A DNA stretch of 64,000 bases, taken from Rallus limicola. Taxonomy: Eukaryota > Chordata > Aves > Gruiformes > Rallidae. This document shows positions 34,772 to 48,770 of this stretch, one piece after another (the stretch's first letter is position 1; each line of letters starts with the position of its first letter). The notes below the pieces were generated by a model, which made no database searches, was not told the origin of the DNA, and saw only the letters and a program-made list of their open reading frames with translations. Both the position numbers and the translations under genes were made by a program. The stretch is from the NCBI GenBank assembly GCA_022605955.1, contig JAKCOZ010000001.1:35637646-35701645 (forward strand), written 5' to 3'.

Positions 34772-37700
34772 CCTTTGGTTTGCAAAAGGGTTTGTCTGCT
34801 AAAATAAAAGCCAAAGAAGTATCAAATTTGAATGACAAACACCATGAGTTGCTATTCTCCATTAAAATGGTGAGTTTTCACTGTGAGAGGTTACAGCAGC
34901 CCAGTAGAGCACCTGTGGAGAAATATTTTCTGATGAGTTCTTTTAGCGCTTGTTGGGAACTTTCATCCAAAACAGATAAAGGACTAGAACTACTAGTCTA
35001 GTTTTGTGGATATACACCTAGTGTGACTGAGAATCACACATATGAAATAAATCTTTCTAGCGCACTGTGAAACGAATGTTTTCATTTCACTTCTAAGCCA
35101 TAGCATGTGAACCATTGTGGTATTAGGGCTGTATGCATTTGACAGCATTTGTTGCACCAAACTGCTTGGTTTTATACCTGTTGGAGAGGTTTTCCCACCA
35201 GGCACTTAAAAATGTCAGCAATTGTTTAGTATGTATCTGGTATTTTGATATATGAGTATAAAATTTTATAATGATATAAGATTTTAAAAACCTTACTGTA
35301 ACACATAAATGGACTTTGTGATAAACTATTCTTCATAACTCCTTTGTAACTTTGTTAAATGTCCTGCCAGACAGTTGTTGCTTTTTTTTTTTTTTTGTGA
35401 AACATTAACATTTTTAGATTGCACTGAAACCTTACTGGTCAATGTCTTGCTGTTATAAAAAATGCTACTAAAAGGCAAGCATTATATTTTTTTTGGTCTT
35501 TGGTCCTTTAATCACAGGATACAAAGCTGATTGAAAATTATGCTTCAACTGCTTAACTTCACCTTTAACTAACTTTACAAATCACCAATTTGTAAAAATT
35601 CAGGCTAGTCCTACATTACTGTTGTGGAAACTCTGTTAAAAGGGTGAATCTCAGTCAACAGCGAGTCTAGCACTATTTGTACTGGTGGCACCCACAGTCG
35701 AGACAAATTGCTTCTCTGATTATGGACTTCATGTTCAGTGGTGGCAGAACCATTGATATTAATTTTTAAAAAGTCAGTGAAGAGGAAATAGACAATGTAG
35801 AAGTTCCTATGCTCACAAATCAAAGCAATGGAAGGAACTTTTACATTTGTTATTTGTATGTATAAACCAGTAAAATTTAGATTTTTTTGACATAATGATT
35901 TAGAAGTAACTATGGAAATGCCCATCAATCCATTGGCTAAAAGTTCTCAAATGTCTTGGTTGATCTTTAGTACAGTTCTTCATATGAAAGAACAAGTTTC
36001 CCTTGCAAGATGAATGTGTGATATCAGATGTTCTTTGTCTCACTGTCCTAGAAATCTACAGTTGAAGTGTGCAGTTGTACTGTTGGTCTGCACTGGATAT
36101 TGAAGTTAAAGATGCTCTAAATTTTTTCTGCATGAAGGTCGCATTATGGGATGGTAGTCATGTGTTGCAATGTCATTCCAATTTGTCCTTTTCCCTAATT
36201 CATTGTACGAAGAACTTGTGAGTGATACCGCAGTGCCATTTGACCTTGCAGATCATCTCTCTCAGAGATTACTCCAGGAAGTGATCAGACCACTCACTTT
36301 TGGCAACCTTAAGTGAATTTTCCTTTAGGTGTCCTGTGGAGCTGGAAGACACAGCATCTGACACCAAATTGTAATATATATCCTCAGGATTAGAGATTTT
36401 GCTCAGAGGAAAATATTGTAGAAGATGGTCAGTATGATGTTTTTTAAGATGATGAAGGAATTGAACGCTTTGGGGTATGTTTGGAGGAGGTTATACTGAA
36501 ACTTTGGAGAAGGCTTTCTGAAGCCAAGGAGAGCCCTGAAAACCTTTGTTGCTGATTTGCTCTCTTCTACAAGAGGTAATTCAAAAGGGAGGATGAAAAC
36601 TTCAGTGCTCTGAATTCTGGATTATGCCCGTTTTTTCATCTGGCATCGTTGTCAGCTGCACAACTTCTTCTGGGAGTAGGGATCAGGACCTACCCTGTCT
36701 TAAAGTGAGTGCCCTGATCCTAAGGTCATAGTGCTGGCATCTTCCTCATTTGCTCAACTTTTGATCCTGTGACTCTTGCTGCCTTGGTTTGCTACTGGCT
36801 GTGCTTTGGCAGGAGGGGTGAATAGCACCTTTAACCTATTGTTGTGTTTGTCTTTTGGGAAGTTTGAAACCTGTCAGCTGGAAGAGAGCCCAAAATGCAT
36901 TTTCCATTTTCTAGGTGAGAGCCCTAACCACAGTGTTATTCTGATGAATGCAGAGCAGCACCAGTGCCATTACCTCTCCTACAGTCCTGGTTTCAAAAGC
37001 AGATCTGACCAATTAAACACCCACTACTACAGGAGGACTCTGGCTCCTTAGAGGGATGGGCAAATAAAGTAAGCTTCTTCCTAAAGCTTTGTTTTGGCAG
37101 TGACTTTTTGGCAGTACCTGGGCATGGGATCTTACTTTGTAAGTGGCATTTGAGTTGTCAGACTCCTATAGTTTCCATTCCACTTTGCTCAGTACAGGAG
37201 TCCTAAGGTTTGAAGGTACATAAGAGTCATGGAATATATTAGAAATTAAAGTTTTTAATTATGCTGGGCATTCCCTAGCCTATTGCCATCAGTGGTAGAG
37301 AAGTGACAGCAGTATGCTTGGGAATGCCAAATGTAATTAAAAATGTTGGTTTCAAGTAGAATCTGTAATTTTTCTGACACCTGCAATGTCACAGTCTTTA
37401 AATGGATCTCATCCCACTTGAAGGCTGCCAACCTACCTGAGCCTCGGGAGAAGAGAATCAACCGAGATAAAATGAGAACTGTGCCAAATCTTTGCTCTTT
37501 GAAATTTGCACTGTACTTTCTCTGAAGTCTGAAAATGTTCCATTCACACATTCTACAACTGGCAGTAAGCTGGGACTGTGTGTTTTGCCGTGGCACACAG
37601 ACAGCGCTGGCTGGCCATGGCATAAGCAAGAAAAAAACTGAAGCAGTCCTTGTTCTTCAAGTGGAAATGCAAACCAAAGACATTATGCACATTCACCTCC

Positions 37701-38199
37701 GATTATCCATTGATAGAGGTGTCAAATTTTTGAGTGGATGCAGTGGGTGTCCCAGAGGTGTTCCATGGATACCAGGATGGGTTCATCACACCTGGATTTA
37801 GAGATCAGCAATGCAGACAACTGTACCCAATGCAGTCAGTGTCCCCTTGAGAGTAGAGAGAAGTAAATGCATTTGCAAGGCTCAAGTTGTCTGGTCTACT
37901 TTATGTGCATACTTTAGGATGGGAGGAGTCACACTGCAGAGGAACCTGTTTCACCTCTATAAACAGCACAATTTACAAATCCAACACAGTTGCAGATGTC
38001 TGCATTGCAAACATTTACAGCAGTGAATCAGGTGGGTCTAACACTGTGTCTGTGTACATGTGCATTCTTCATCCAAACTGGCAGTGACTTGTCTGAAATC
38101 TCTGTGTTCAAGCTGTATTAATCTACTTTAAAGGCACTGACTATGCTGGAATCCCTCCTCATCTAAAGTTACACTGAGTGTGTGGATTTGAACTGTTTG

Positions 38200-38369
38200 A
38201 TACCTGGAACAGGCTGCCCAGGGAGGTGGTTGAGTCACCATCCCTGGATGAGTTTAAGATCAGGGTAGATGAGGTGCTTAGGGATATGGTTTAGCATAGG
38301 ACAGGAATGGTTGGACTCGATGATCTTAAAGGTCTTTTCCAACCTTGTGATTCTGTGATTCTGTGATTT
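38200..38369 (+). mobile_element. CR1 LINE 3' fragment with octamer tail
   Basis: Plus-strand CR1. It begins in the block encoding WNRLPREV (here GGAACAGGCTGCCCAGGGAG) and runs through the 3' UTR with ATGGTTGGACTCGATGATCT. It ends in 2.5 copies of the octamer-like unit TGTGATTC, the short tandem repeat that forms the CR1 3' end. Too little coding sequence remains for any function. The GTTGAGTCACCATCCC phrase marks a different subfamily from the copies at 57-62 kb. Confidence 0.93.
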
Positions 38370-41300
38370 AAATTCTTCTCTATCATCTCATATAGTTACT
38401 TACACTTTGTAAAAACAGTAAGAGTTTGGGATGACTTTGTCTTCTTCCTTTCTTTTGAGAAATGTTAAGGCTCGATAAAGATATTGCCAAGCTGGCATTG
38501 GATGGACTTATCAGGAGTAAAAGCAGGGACCCACAACGACATAGCATTGTTGTCTGGATTTATGAGCAGATAAGTTTGGATGCAATTAATGCAGCTACCC
38601 TTGCACCTTGAATGCTGGCAGGAAGGAGACCTCATGCTTCTCGGTGACTTGTATGCTGGTCTTTTCAAAGTGTCAGTCCTGCAAGTGTTGCCCCAAGGCT
38701 GCTCTAAAATGATGAAGTCTTACAAAGACATTATGTTACCTCCCACAGCAAAAGTTGGGTTTATGCTGATGCTCCAGATACCTCAATGGCAGTAATAGGG
38801 CTCCTGTTTAGTATTGTTCAGAACCAAACTAAACTGTAAACCTTTGCCAGTACTTCTGGCTTTATAGGAGCTTGACTTGATATTAATTATCAGACAACTA
38901 TTTATACCCATTAAAAAAAACCCAACTTATTTTCAGGGGTTAAAATAAGCTCTGTGGCTGTTACTTGAGTTGCATAACTTCTGCACCATCCGACTTGCTA
39001 ACGAGCTTGTCACCTACATACATTAATGCCAAAGATCTGATGTCAAGGACACATACCATGTTGGTACAGGCTGTGCAGTCCAGAAGCTGATAAGCTCACT
39101 CTCTGGGGTAGGCATCTGTCTAGCCAGTGTAAGCAGCATGCCCTGCTGTCATTCCAGAGGGGAAAAATGCTAAGTGACAGCTTAACAAGAACTGAAACAG
39201 TGAGTGAGGCGTAACAGAGAACAGTGGAAGAGAGAAAAACATAAAATATGGTTCTTCTGAAAAATATCTCCTGGTTTTGAGAGAACACAAATTTAAATGA
39301 GATTTTTTCTTCCTGCCTACTTGCCAAAGAAAATTAAACTCTTGTCTCAGAAAAGAGGTTTATTTTTACAGAGAAAACAGTGCTATTATTAATTAGTTTC
39401 CTTCTTAATAGAAAGTGCCAGGCAGAGATTATCACTAAACAAAATTACATTTACTGTTTCCAAAATATTTTCATCATTCTATCCAACTAGCTAAAGAGGT
39501 CAGCAGGTTGTAACCTACGGGACCTGAGAAAGGACTAAATGAAAACATGGGAATTTGACAAAGCGATGCCAGAGAAGCTCACTAGTCAGACAAGGAAGCA
39601 GTGCTAGATCCCAGCTTTGGCTGGAAAGTATGTGGAGAAAGATCTTTGAATTAAGCCAGACCTGGGTATAAAGATGGACATGAAAGAAGTGTGGCAAAGT
39701 ATTGTGCACAATCAATCTGATTAGCTTAATGATGAAGGGAAAATGGGGCAGTTATTAAAAATGAAGAAGGATATATTGGGTTTTGGTTTGTACTTTTATG
39801 GAGATCACACTGGGCCCGTTTCAACTAACCTGGCCTCACGAGTCGTTTTAGCTCTTCTCTTATTTCCAGTTGTTCATCTTACTGCATAGTTTGTTTATCT
39901 TAGTGCTAAGATTTGTTGATCATTATTATTTTCCTTTTGACATCATGATCCTGTGAAGCCTTTTGCTTCAGGCAACAATCCAAGACTTATTCTGGCTTAA
40001 TACTGCCTCTTCGAAAGTTTCTGAAGTGTGCAAGAGCCTGGATTCTTCTTCCGCCACAGCTTTGGGCCAGGAAGTAGTGTCTGGGTCTTTCTATCACTGT
40101 GACGCTCACTGCTTGGGGTCATTTTCTGCAGCACTCCATCAGTCTGTGTCAAAAACCCTTCCTGTAGGCAACCTTCTGTTGTTCAGCAGAAATTTCAGCT
40201 GCATTCAGTGCTTCGATTTAAGTGACTTTTTAGTGATCTTTGTCCTGCTCTAAGCAAAATGGTTTATCTGCAGAGTAGACACAACAATACAGGCTTTAGT
40301 CAAACATTGGCAAAAGCCTGGCTGCAGTATCATGGTGCCCAGCGTATGGAAACAGGAAAAGAGTTTGCTTTTGATGGAAAAAAGATGCTCTTTTCTGCTC
40401 TGCTTAGACTGCAACCAATATTCAGGTTAGTTAGCAAAGTATGAGCTACAATGATGTCAGTCCACAACCACAGCGCAGATAAAGCTGATGCTAGATTAAT
40501 GATTCATGTATGTGGAAAGCTGGAATGCAATGATGATTTTATAATTTTATATTATTGGTGCTCATTGAAAATACTCCTTCTGATGGGGCATACTTATTTT
40601 AATATAAATATGTACTGCAGAGCACTTGCACAGCAGGAAATCACAACTATCTCTTGGTAGCTTTTGCTAAATAGGCATGCATCCATTTCTTATCCAGGGT
40701 CATATTTTATTTACTTTGTTTTCAGTTGTGCCTGTTCCTTATTCTAAGTTTTCTGTTATTTCTCATTTTCTTTCAGTCATTTGCAATTTTCCAGGTCACT
40801 TTGTTCAGGCACCTTTTACCATATGCAAAGAGATTCTGCAAATAGGACATACACAACTTAACAGGTATAAATCACTATTTAGTGGCTAAAATGAATACAA
40901 GATAACAGTGATTACTGTACTATTCATCTAAGTGTCATTGAGCTCACAACAGAGCCTTCACTGGTTAACAATCTTCAGCCATGTGGGACAGAGCTGGACT
41001 TCACTGCTTAGTGGAGTGCATCCTCAGTGGTGGTGAGCTGCCATTCTCCAAATCTCTGGCTTTTCTTTTAAGCTTTTATATCTTCTGAGGTTCATGTTTT
41101 GAGCTTTCGTCCTTGAGTTTCTAACACCTTATCTCCACATCCCTGTGCCTACAATTTTACTTTCCTTATCTTACCTGCTTTTGCTCTACATACCTTCTCA
41201 GTGCTCTTTCTTATAGCTTCACAGCTTCCTCAGCAGCCTGAAGCAAGGCTACATGGTTGGGCTGTATCAGAGCTGGGTCTCAGACTGCAGAATGCTGTAT

Positions 41301-44300
41301 GCCTCAGAGTGCTGGGATCCACACTTCATCACATCACTCTTTGTGTTGGAGTGTCTGGCTATATCTAGGACCAGTTCATAAAGAGCTTTGGAGAATTTCC
41401 TGGGCAGGTTTAGGCTTATTAGAAGGTATGTGTTGACTTCCAATGGGCTCTTTTCTGAACCTGCAGTCCTTTGTGATTTGTTATTCAGTGCTAATACTCT
41501 CCCTTGGGTTCTTTTGCTTAGTCATTAAAATTATTTCAAATCCGAAGTAAGCACAAGCGTTACTTCCCCAAGCAAAACAGTTTCGTGGCTTATGTTGATT
41601 TATCACTGATAAAAGAGTACATAGGGCTACCCAAACCTTCACCCAATCTTTGCACTTGATGAGTCTAACATTTCCTTTGCCTTGTTAGAAAGGAGAAATC
41701 TGTGGTCTCAGGCTGCTTCTATATCTTGTTTCTGTGGGGTAGAAAATGATGGGTGTTGGGATTCAATGAGATTTCAGTATGTCTTTCAATCAAGCTGAGC
41801 TGCCAAATCCAAATTCCCAAGTAACTCTGTGGAGTCCTTTCTAAAAACTTTCTAAAAGGAGCACTGAACTAGCTGCTAGAGCTGATTTGGTACGTTGCAC
41901 ATGCCCGTAGGTGCAGTTCTGACCTAATGCAGAGGGGCAGAGACTCCTTGCAGGCTTCCTTTCTGTTCACTCATAGTGGAGGCAAGACACAAAGTTGATC
42001 TTGGAGCTTGATCAGTGTCAAAATCAGCATGAGTTTTGCTCTTTATCTCTCAGTAGATTTTGTAGCAGGACTTAGATTATAAGTAAGTTTAGGCAAGGCC
42101 ACAGCTTTTCCAGGTCTGTATGTGAGATCTGTGTGAAGGAACTATCTTGTATCAGTGTATTTAGAATGTGCATCTTGTGTTGTGTCTCTCTGTAAAATGT
42201 CATTCAACACATTGGACCAATTAGCCTTGGAGGCTTCCTTCCAGAAGAAAGCATCTTATAGATTTGCTTTTATAAATTCAGCTTCCAAGAATCTCTAGCT
42301 CAGATTCCCTAGAGACACAGCTTTCAAGACAGAGGAACATGCATTTTCTTGATTTCTGCTTGAAAGACACAATGGAAAACTAAATTGTATTTACAGTATA
42401 TTTAACTGAAATGGCAGTTTCCTGACATATATAGGAATGTATACCTGTCTGAATTTAGGACGTGATCCATGTATTTCTTTTCATGTTTTCCTATTTTCCC
42501 AGTAATGGATTTACTCCAAGGGACTCCATCAATTTTGCAAGCCAAAGTAAAGAAGCACTAACTCCTTTTTCAACACATGCTATAAAAATGGAAGAAATCA
42601 GGTTTTGATAATAGATGTTTGCACTGTAAATGGACCAAAGTGCCAGTACTGGTTAATGCTTGACAATCACATTAATCACCGTGAGAGAGTAGGCTTATGC
42701 AAGCAGACACCGTGCTCTGGAAGTGCTTGGGCACGCATTCCCTTCCGAGCTGGATTGGTAGTTGAAGAACGGCTGGTTGCTACTAGTCATCAGTGTACAC
42801 TGTCCATTCTGAGCAGTGAATTCAGAGCTATTCAGCCTCAATAAATCCTGACAAGCAGAAATGGAGCCATATTCTATTTTCTGAAATGTCTTCTCTCATT
42901 ACACATTGGTGCTCCTTTGACAGCTCCTCTTCCTGCTGTCATAACTTCTTCTGTCACCCAGCTTTCAATGGGCTCAAAACAGCACTCTGAATGTTTTATT
43001 AACTAATGACTGCTGATATTCAGGGATCCTGTACTCATTTTATCAGCGCAGAGCTCTTTTAATTCCTTTTTTATACCATATGATGTCACAGACACAACTT
43101 CTGCGCTAGTGCGTCTCTTTGGCTTTCCACAGGGCTTATTGTAAATTGCAATGGTGTCCAGAGTTCGTATTTATCAGGTGAACATTACTGTCAATAGAAG
43201 GCCAAGTGCTGCAGCAAGAGATATTTGAGGTGCTACACACAATCTGAGAGTGAGTGGCATCAATCACATCTCTGTCTTCAAGTAAATAGCACACGAAAGT
43301 TCAGTTCATTAGAAAAGAAGTGGAAGTGTGTGTTTCATACACATCTTCTTAGGCATTGTAATATTTTGCTCTAAATTTGATTAAAAGATTGTAATGTATA
43401 TTTGACAAGGACCTTTTGTCCATATGATATCCTGACAGCCATATGATACATCAAGATATTAATAAAAAATTCCAGTAAAATATAAAACCTATTATTAAAC
43501 TGAGTTATTCTACCATTTCCCAAGTGAGATTAGGAGAAAATTCCAGAAGCATCAGAGTTCTCCTAGCAATTTCCAGCTTTGCCATGATAAATAATCAGAG
43601 TATTCAGTCCAGGGGATAAATTTTTTTGGTGGAAAAATGTTCTGTACCTAACACGTGTGAGTTCTTTAAATTATTTAACAATTTCTCCAATACTTATGAA
43701 CCAATCAGGTTAAACTGTTTTTTATGGATGCCAAACGTTGCCACATATTTCTATTGCTCATCACCCCTACACTGTTACTTCAGATCTAGTCAGTGGTTGA
43801 CACATGACCTGAGGAAATACTGTGATCAGGGAGCTAATCACCAGAAAATCTACAGAGTCTGTTTAAATATGTTGTTATACCCTGTATGCAATAAAGGAGC
43901 AAGCAAGTATAAAAAGGAAATACACCATGCTTAAAGGTGGCTTCATTTTTCAAGGATTTGAACATTTGAAGCTCCATTTGGCTTCAGCAGGAACCAGGGT
44001 TACTCAAGTCAGTGAAAGCCAATCCAGCAGAAAGTGGACTGTGACAGTCAGTATCCATTTGTGGCCGATTACTTCCCGAATCTTGTTACAGAATAAAACA
44101 ATATTTAAAAATGAGTCATCATCCATATTCAAGGAAATACTGCATGGGGTTTTTTTGTGAAAAATTGGGACTTTTCTGTCTCCCTAAAATAAAAAGTTGT
44201 ACAAAAGGTCCTTCTGAAAATGATTAATAGACACAAAAATTGATCATATAAATATGCTACTTAGTTCTGGTTATTGAATGACATTAAAAAATGGAGTATC

Positions 44301-44540
44301 TCATAATGTTTCGACTATGACAGCTGAAAAGCAAAGCTAATGTTTGGAACTAGTAAGAGATATTTCATGAAAAAAAAAGGCATTGAACCAGTAGCTTAGA
44401 ATTTTTTTGAGGTTTAGGGTCACAGTGAGTTCTGCACTGGTTGTGGCAGGGGAGCTGTGGTAATGGCTGTGCAGGATACTTTCTGCATCCTGATAAGAAA
44501 AGCTTGAAAACTGGCTAAAGAGTATAACTGCTTCAATAAA
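38370..44540. other. No gene recognised; repeat-poor stretch
   Basis: Six kilobases without CR1 or a supported exon. The longest frames are 102 codons (43626-43934) and 96 codons (39963-40253), neither with a recognisable domain nor splice context. A pyrimidine-rich segment lies at 41.05-41.22 kb. I see nothing else to annotate. Confidence 0.5.
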
Positions 44541-44985
44541 ACAGAATCACAGAATTGTAGGAGTTGGAAGGGACCTCCAGAGATCATTGAGTCCAACCCC
44601 CCTGCCAAAGCAGGCTCCTTAGAACAGGTTGCACAGTCAGGCATCCAGACAGGTCTTGAATATCTCCAGAGAAAGAGACTCCACAACCCCCCTGGGCAGC
44701 CTGTCCCAGGGCTCTGTCACCCTCACTGTGAAAAAGTTATTAATAAGATCCCCTCTTAGTCTTCTTTTCTCAAGAATAAACAGCCCCAGTTCATTCAGCC
44801 TTTCCTCATAGGGGAGATGCTCCAGGTCCTTAATCATCTTCGTAGCCCTTCTCTGGACTCTCTCAAGGAGATCCCTGTCTTTTTTATACCAGGGAGCCCA
44901 GAACTGTACACAGTACTCCAGGTGGGACCTGACCAGGACAGAGTAGAGGAGGAGGATAATCACCTCCTTTGACCTCATTCTTTGA
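44541..44985 (-). mobile_element. CR1 LINE fragment with an in-frame internal deletion
   Basis: Minus-strand CR1 whose 136-codon frame (44637-45047) encodes the C-terminal part of ORF2: [52 protein letters not shown], then directly [17 protein letters not shown] and a truncated tail. Compared with the equivalent part of the copy at 47.3-48.2 kb, about 125 bases (roughly 42 codons, including the FQYLKG and RTRGNG blocks) are missing at 44738/44739, yet the frame is kept. The 3' end shows CACAGAATTGTAGGAGTTGG. No catalytic residues are present. The residues before [10 protein letters not shown] do not look like CR1, so the element border is near 44,985. Confidence 0.93.
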
Positions 44986-47280
44986 GAATGAGAAGAGGTT
45001 GACAGTGAATAAATCTTACGGCCCTTCAGATGCTGGGCACCCTGCATCTGATCTGGACAGAGCCTGGGTGGATTTTCCCACAGTGCACAGATCCTTTCTG
45101 TGAAGAGAAGATTTCCCCTTTATCCATTCAAACTATGATATAATTCCCTCAAAAGAAAACAACTCTATTTGTCCAGAATGTGCTCATGAAAACTTCTTGC
45201 TGTGCTTTCAGGGAAAGCCAAGGCCACATGGGTGGCCTTGCCACAATAAGATGAGTTGATTGTGTGGCCAAGGCTTTGTGCAGCACAAGGAGGCCTGTAC
45301 CTATTCAGGGTAACCACTATGTGGATCACAAGCTCCCAATGTATACCACTCTCCCAGTCAGGATCAATACATGGGGTTAAAATTATGGCTGTTTTGGTCA
45401 AGGAAGGAGATCCAACCTTTACCATCCCTTCTCTTTATTTTCTGAGACTCTGTAAAGCTGGAAATTGATCAAAAGAACATACAGGTTTGAATAAATACAT
45501 GTTTAAAATATAATCTAAAAATTTTAGCTGCTAAACAAATTAAGTTCAATCTTAGGATTGAATTTTTCAGTCCTTAGAACAGAAAGAAACAGGCAACACT
45601 ATAGCCAATGAAATTTTGTGTAGAGTTGAGCAGCATGATCAACTACATCTGGGAAACAATGTAGACTAAAGCTATTTAAGAGAAATATGGATGGAGAAAA
45701 AGTCTTAACTATCAGGATTGAAAAGTTAATTATTTGTAAATAATTGGAAGAGAAAAATTAAGTGTGTGTGCAGGTACCTTCTGTATATCAAAAAAGAAGA
45801 CCAAGGGTTTGTACCTGTCTAAGAATACAAATGCAGAACAGATATAGTTACTTTGTTGGAGGATTGAAAGTGGTGAGGGAGCTGGAAAATGGGAGTGTTA
45901 GAGGACAGCAAACACACTGGAATTGCAGAGATGGCTAGCGAAAGCAGCAGCAGCCTTGACAGAGGTAAGGTGCCTTGGTAGACAGGCATGCCAATGTCAT
46001 GCTGCTGTGAACAGGTGGACTGTAAGAGAGTTAGAAAGTCCTGGGTCTGCAAAGGTGAATGAGTCCTTGCAAATATATCAGAGGTTTTTTTATGCACCCC
46101 CAAAAATGCTGTCAAATCCACAGAGGTCATGAGTGCAACAGACAATGAGCAGAGCCTACCACAGACCCCTCCTGATGGTGATGTCTGGAAGGTCTTCAAG
46201 ACATTTCCCCTTTTTGCCTCTCCTATGAGTTTTGCTAGCATTCTGGCCTGAGGTACCTAGAGGAAATAACACAATGCCACTGCAAATTCTTGTTGCACAC
46301 TAGCACTGCAGTAACTGAGCTATCCACTTATTGATAGGATAGAAATAAGCAGGAGCTGCTAGGATGTGGTTTAAAAGGGTGACATAAGCCCTTAACTGGC
46401 TATTTTTGATGTGTGCAGAATTCCAATTTAAAATGATTTACAGGAACTGAGAAAGTGCCTCTGTTGATGTGACATTTTGAGCTGCTCTTCTCCATGTCTG
46501 TTCTGTGTAATGATTGTTGAGTTAGTTTGCTTGTGTATGGTGAGAAAAAACACATTTTTTTACTCTGGCTCTAAGCTACGCTGCAGGCAGATGGGAGTAT
46601 TTTCTTGAAATAGAAAATGACTGCAATAAACAAGGAAATATAGATGAGGCTAATCATGATGGCTTCCATCAGATCTGTCAGTCCTATACTTACTGTCTGA
46701 TTTATCAGAACAGCATTGATGTTTTCTTTTCCTTAAGACATCTGGCTTTCAAAACAGTAGGTAAGTAATAATTGATTTTGAAAGTTTTAGTTAATTTTAA
46801 AACAGGAGAATTCAAGCCAGTAACATTTTTGAAAAATAAATTATTTTTCTGAATACCACTGAGGTGGTTTATTGATATCATAAATATGTCTAAACATTGA
46901 TTGTTCTTTGATATAGATTCCAGTACTGAAATGATTGCTATTTAGGAGTCTTTTACCCTGAATAGTTATTGATCATAATGTTTTTAAACATCCACTGCTC
47001 TCTCTTCATCCAGGAAGTCTTGAGTATTTAAATTAACTAGTGATGGGCCCAAACCACAGATGTGAGACTTACATCTCTTTTCTCCCATTCACTGTGAGAG
47101 TTTTTTCCGTAAGGCTTTAGTTCTGCTACATCCCATTAGACACAAACAAGCATCATTTTGACTAACGTAAAGGAAAGTAGGAGATGTGATATAGAAGGTT
47201 TGTGTTACAGGCAGTTGCAGAGACAGCTTTTCTGGTAGGGCACAGGATATGGATAAATCTGGATGGAGTGCTAATAAGAA
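44986..47280. other. No gene recognised between two CR1 copies
   Basis: This holds the longest open frame of the window (140 codons, minus, 45819-46241). I could not match it to any family, and it overlaps a plus-strand frame. Given ~64 kb and six frames, one frame of this length is expected by chance. The remaining sequence is ordinary AT-rich DNA. Confidence 0.5.
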
Positions 47281-48232
47281 GTCACAGGATCACAGAGTCA
47301 CAGGCCAGTATGAACTGGAAGTGACTTCTGAAGATCATCTAGTCCAACCCCCCTGCTAAAGCAGGATCACCTACAGCAGCTTGCATAGCATCATGCACAG
47401 GCAATTTTTTTAATATCTCCAGAGAAGGAGACTCCACAACCTCTCTGGGCAGCCTCTTCCAGTGCTCTGTCATCCTCAGTGAAGAATTTTTTTCTCAAGT
47501 TCAGACAGAACTTCCTGTGTTGTAGTTTGTGCCCATTGCCCCTTGTCCTGTCTGGGCACCACTGAAAGTCTGGCCTGTCCTCTAGACATGCACCCTTTAG
47601 ATATTTCTAAGCATTAATCAGATCTCTTTTCAGTCTTCTCCAGACTAAACAAACTCTCTCAGCCTTTCCTTATGTGACAGATGCTTCAGTTCCCTGATCA
47701 TCTTTGCAGCCCTCCACAGGACTACATCTTTGCAGTGCTCCACAGGACTCTCTCAAGTAGTTCCCTGTGTTTCTTGAACTGGGGAGCACAGAACTGGAAA
47801 CACTACTCCAGATGTGGCCTCACCAGAGCAGAGGAGGAGGACAACCTCCATCGACCTGCGGGCCACACTCTTCTTGATGTACCCCAGGATACCACTGGCC
47901 TTCTTGTCCACAAAGGCACACTGCTGGCTCTTGGATAACTTTTGTCCAGCAGGACTGCTGGTTCATCTCTGCAGAGCCTCTTCCTGTCAGGTCAATCCCT
48001 AACCTGTACTGGTGCCTGGGGTTACTTCTCCCCAGGTTCAGGACCCTAAACTTGCCCTTGTTGAATTTCATCAGATTCCTCCCTGCCCAACTCTCCATCC
48101 TGTCCGTGTCTCCCTGAATGGCAGCGCAGCTTTCTGATGTGTCAGCCACTCCTCCCAGTTTTGTATCATTGGCAAACATGCAGAGGGTGCACTCTGTTTT
48201 CTAGTTCAAGTCATTGATCCAGTGAATGTTCC
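47281..48232 (-). mobile_element. CR1 LINE fragment (~950 bp), longest of the younger-looking copies
   Basis: Minus-strand CR1 running from the 3' tail (GTCACAGGATCACAGAGTCACAGG on the plus strand, split over 47281-47304) back into the reverse-transcriptase palm. The frame at 47820-48179 starts at the catalytic box, which reads MFANDTKLGG: the first catalytic Asp is replaced by Asn (codon AAT at 48168-48170). After MESWAGRNLMKFNKGKFRVL and LGRSNPRHQYRLG the reading frame is lost, and the region encoding the ERVQRR/HLSYEERL blocks carries a short duplication (two versions of CACAGGACT...C near 47715 and 47740). The copy is non-functional. It is 5'-truncated like all the others here. Confidence 0.94.
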
Positions 48233-48770
48233 ACGTTCATTTCATACTTCTTTTTGTAGCCTGTGCACAGACAGGCATGGATGAAAAGAGCTGTCAATAA
48301 AGGAATGGGTTATCAAGACTTGTTTCTTGCCCCAAATAACAGTCTTTTCTAAATGTTTCAAAGGAATTCTCAGGAAACCTTGAGAAGAAAATCACAGGAC
48401 AACCCATGCAAAGGAATATTTTTTGACAAATCCGGCTAGTTTAAGGATGACTTACAAGGAACAAAGGAACTTATTGAATTCTAAGTTGCAACATTAATTT
48501 TAGGATATTTTCTCTCTAAGATCTTTTTAAGATATATAGCAATGTTACATATTTAACACTGAAAAAAACCCACTTTAATCAATGTCCAGAATAAATCTTA
48601 TTAATTTTATTTTAAAATGTTCAGTTCACAACAGATATTAATTTCCTCTGTTTAGGGGCTTTAAGTTTCATTTAAACTTCATCATGCAATTGATCCCTCA
48701 GTTTGATTTTATATTTATCCCTCAAGTAATATCTTTTTGTAACTTCATATTGCATTACATAATCACATTG

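Larger units (their letters stand above)
32401..38199. other. No complete gene recognised; holds an exon candidate and (AC)n
   Basis: Repeat-poor sequence. The exon-like segment at 33577-33641 and the short (AC)n run at 34753-34771 are listed separately. Further items are a near-duplicate GAAATTATTGCATTTCT / GAAATAATTGCATTTCT pair at about 33957-33997 and a T15 run at 35382-35396. The 105-codon minus frame at 35611-35928 and the 124-codon minus frame at 37255-37629 have no recognisable domain. Confidence 0.5.

Noticed and set aside
45819..46241. Longest open frame of the window, 140 codons on the minus strand
   Set aside because: No recognised domain, no promoter, splice or poly(A) context, and a competing plus-strand frame. 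One or more frames of this length are expected by chance in 64 kb of six-frame translation.
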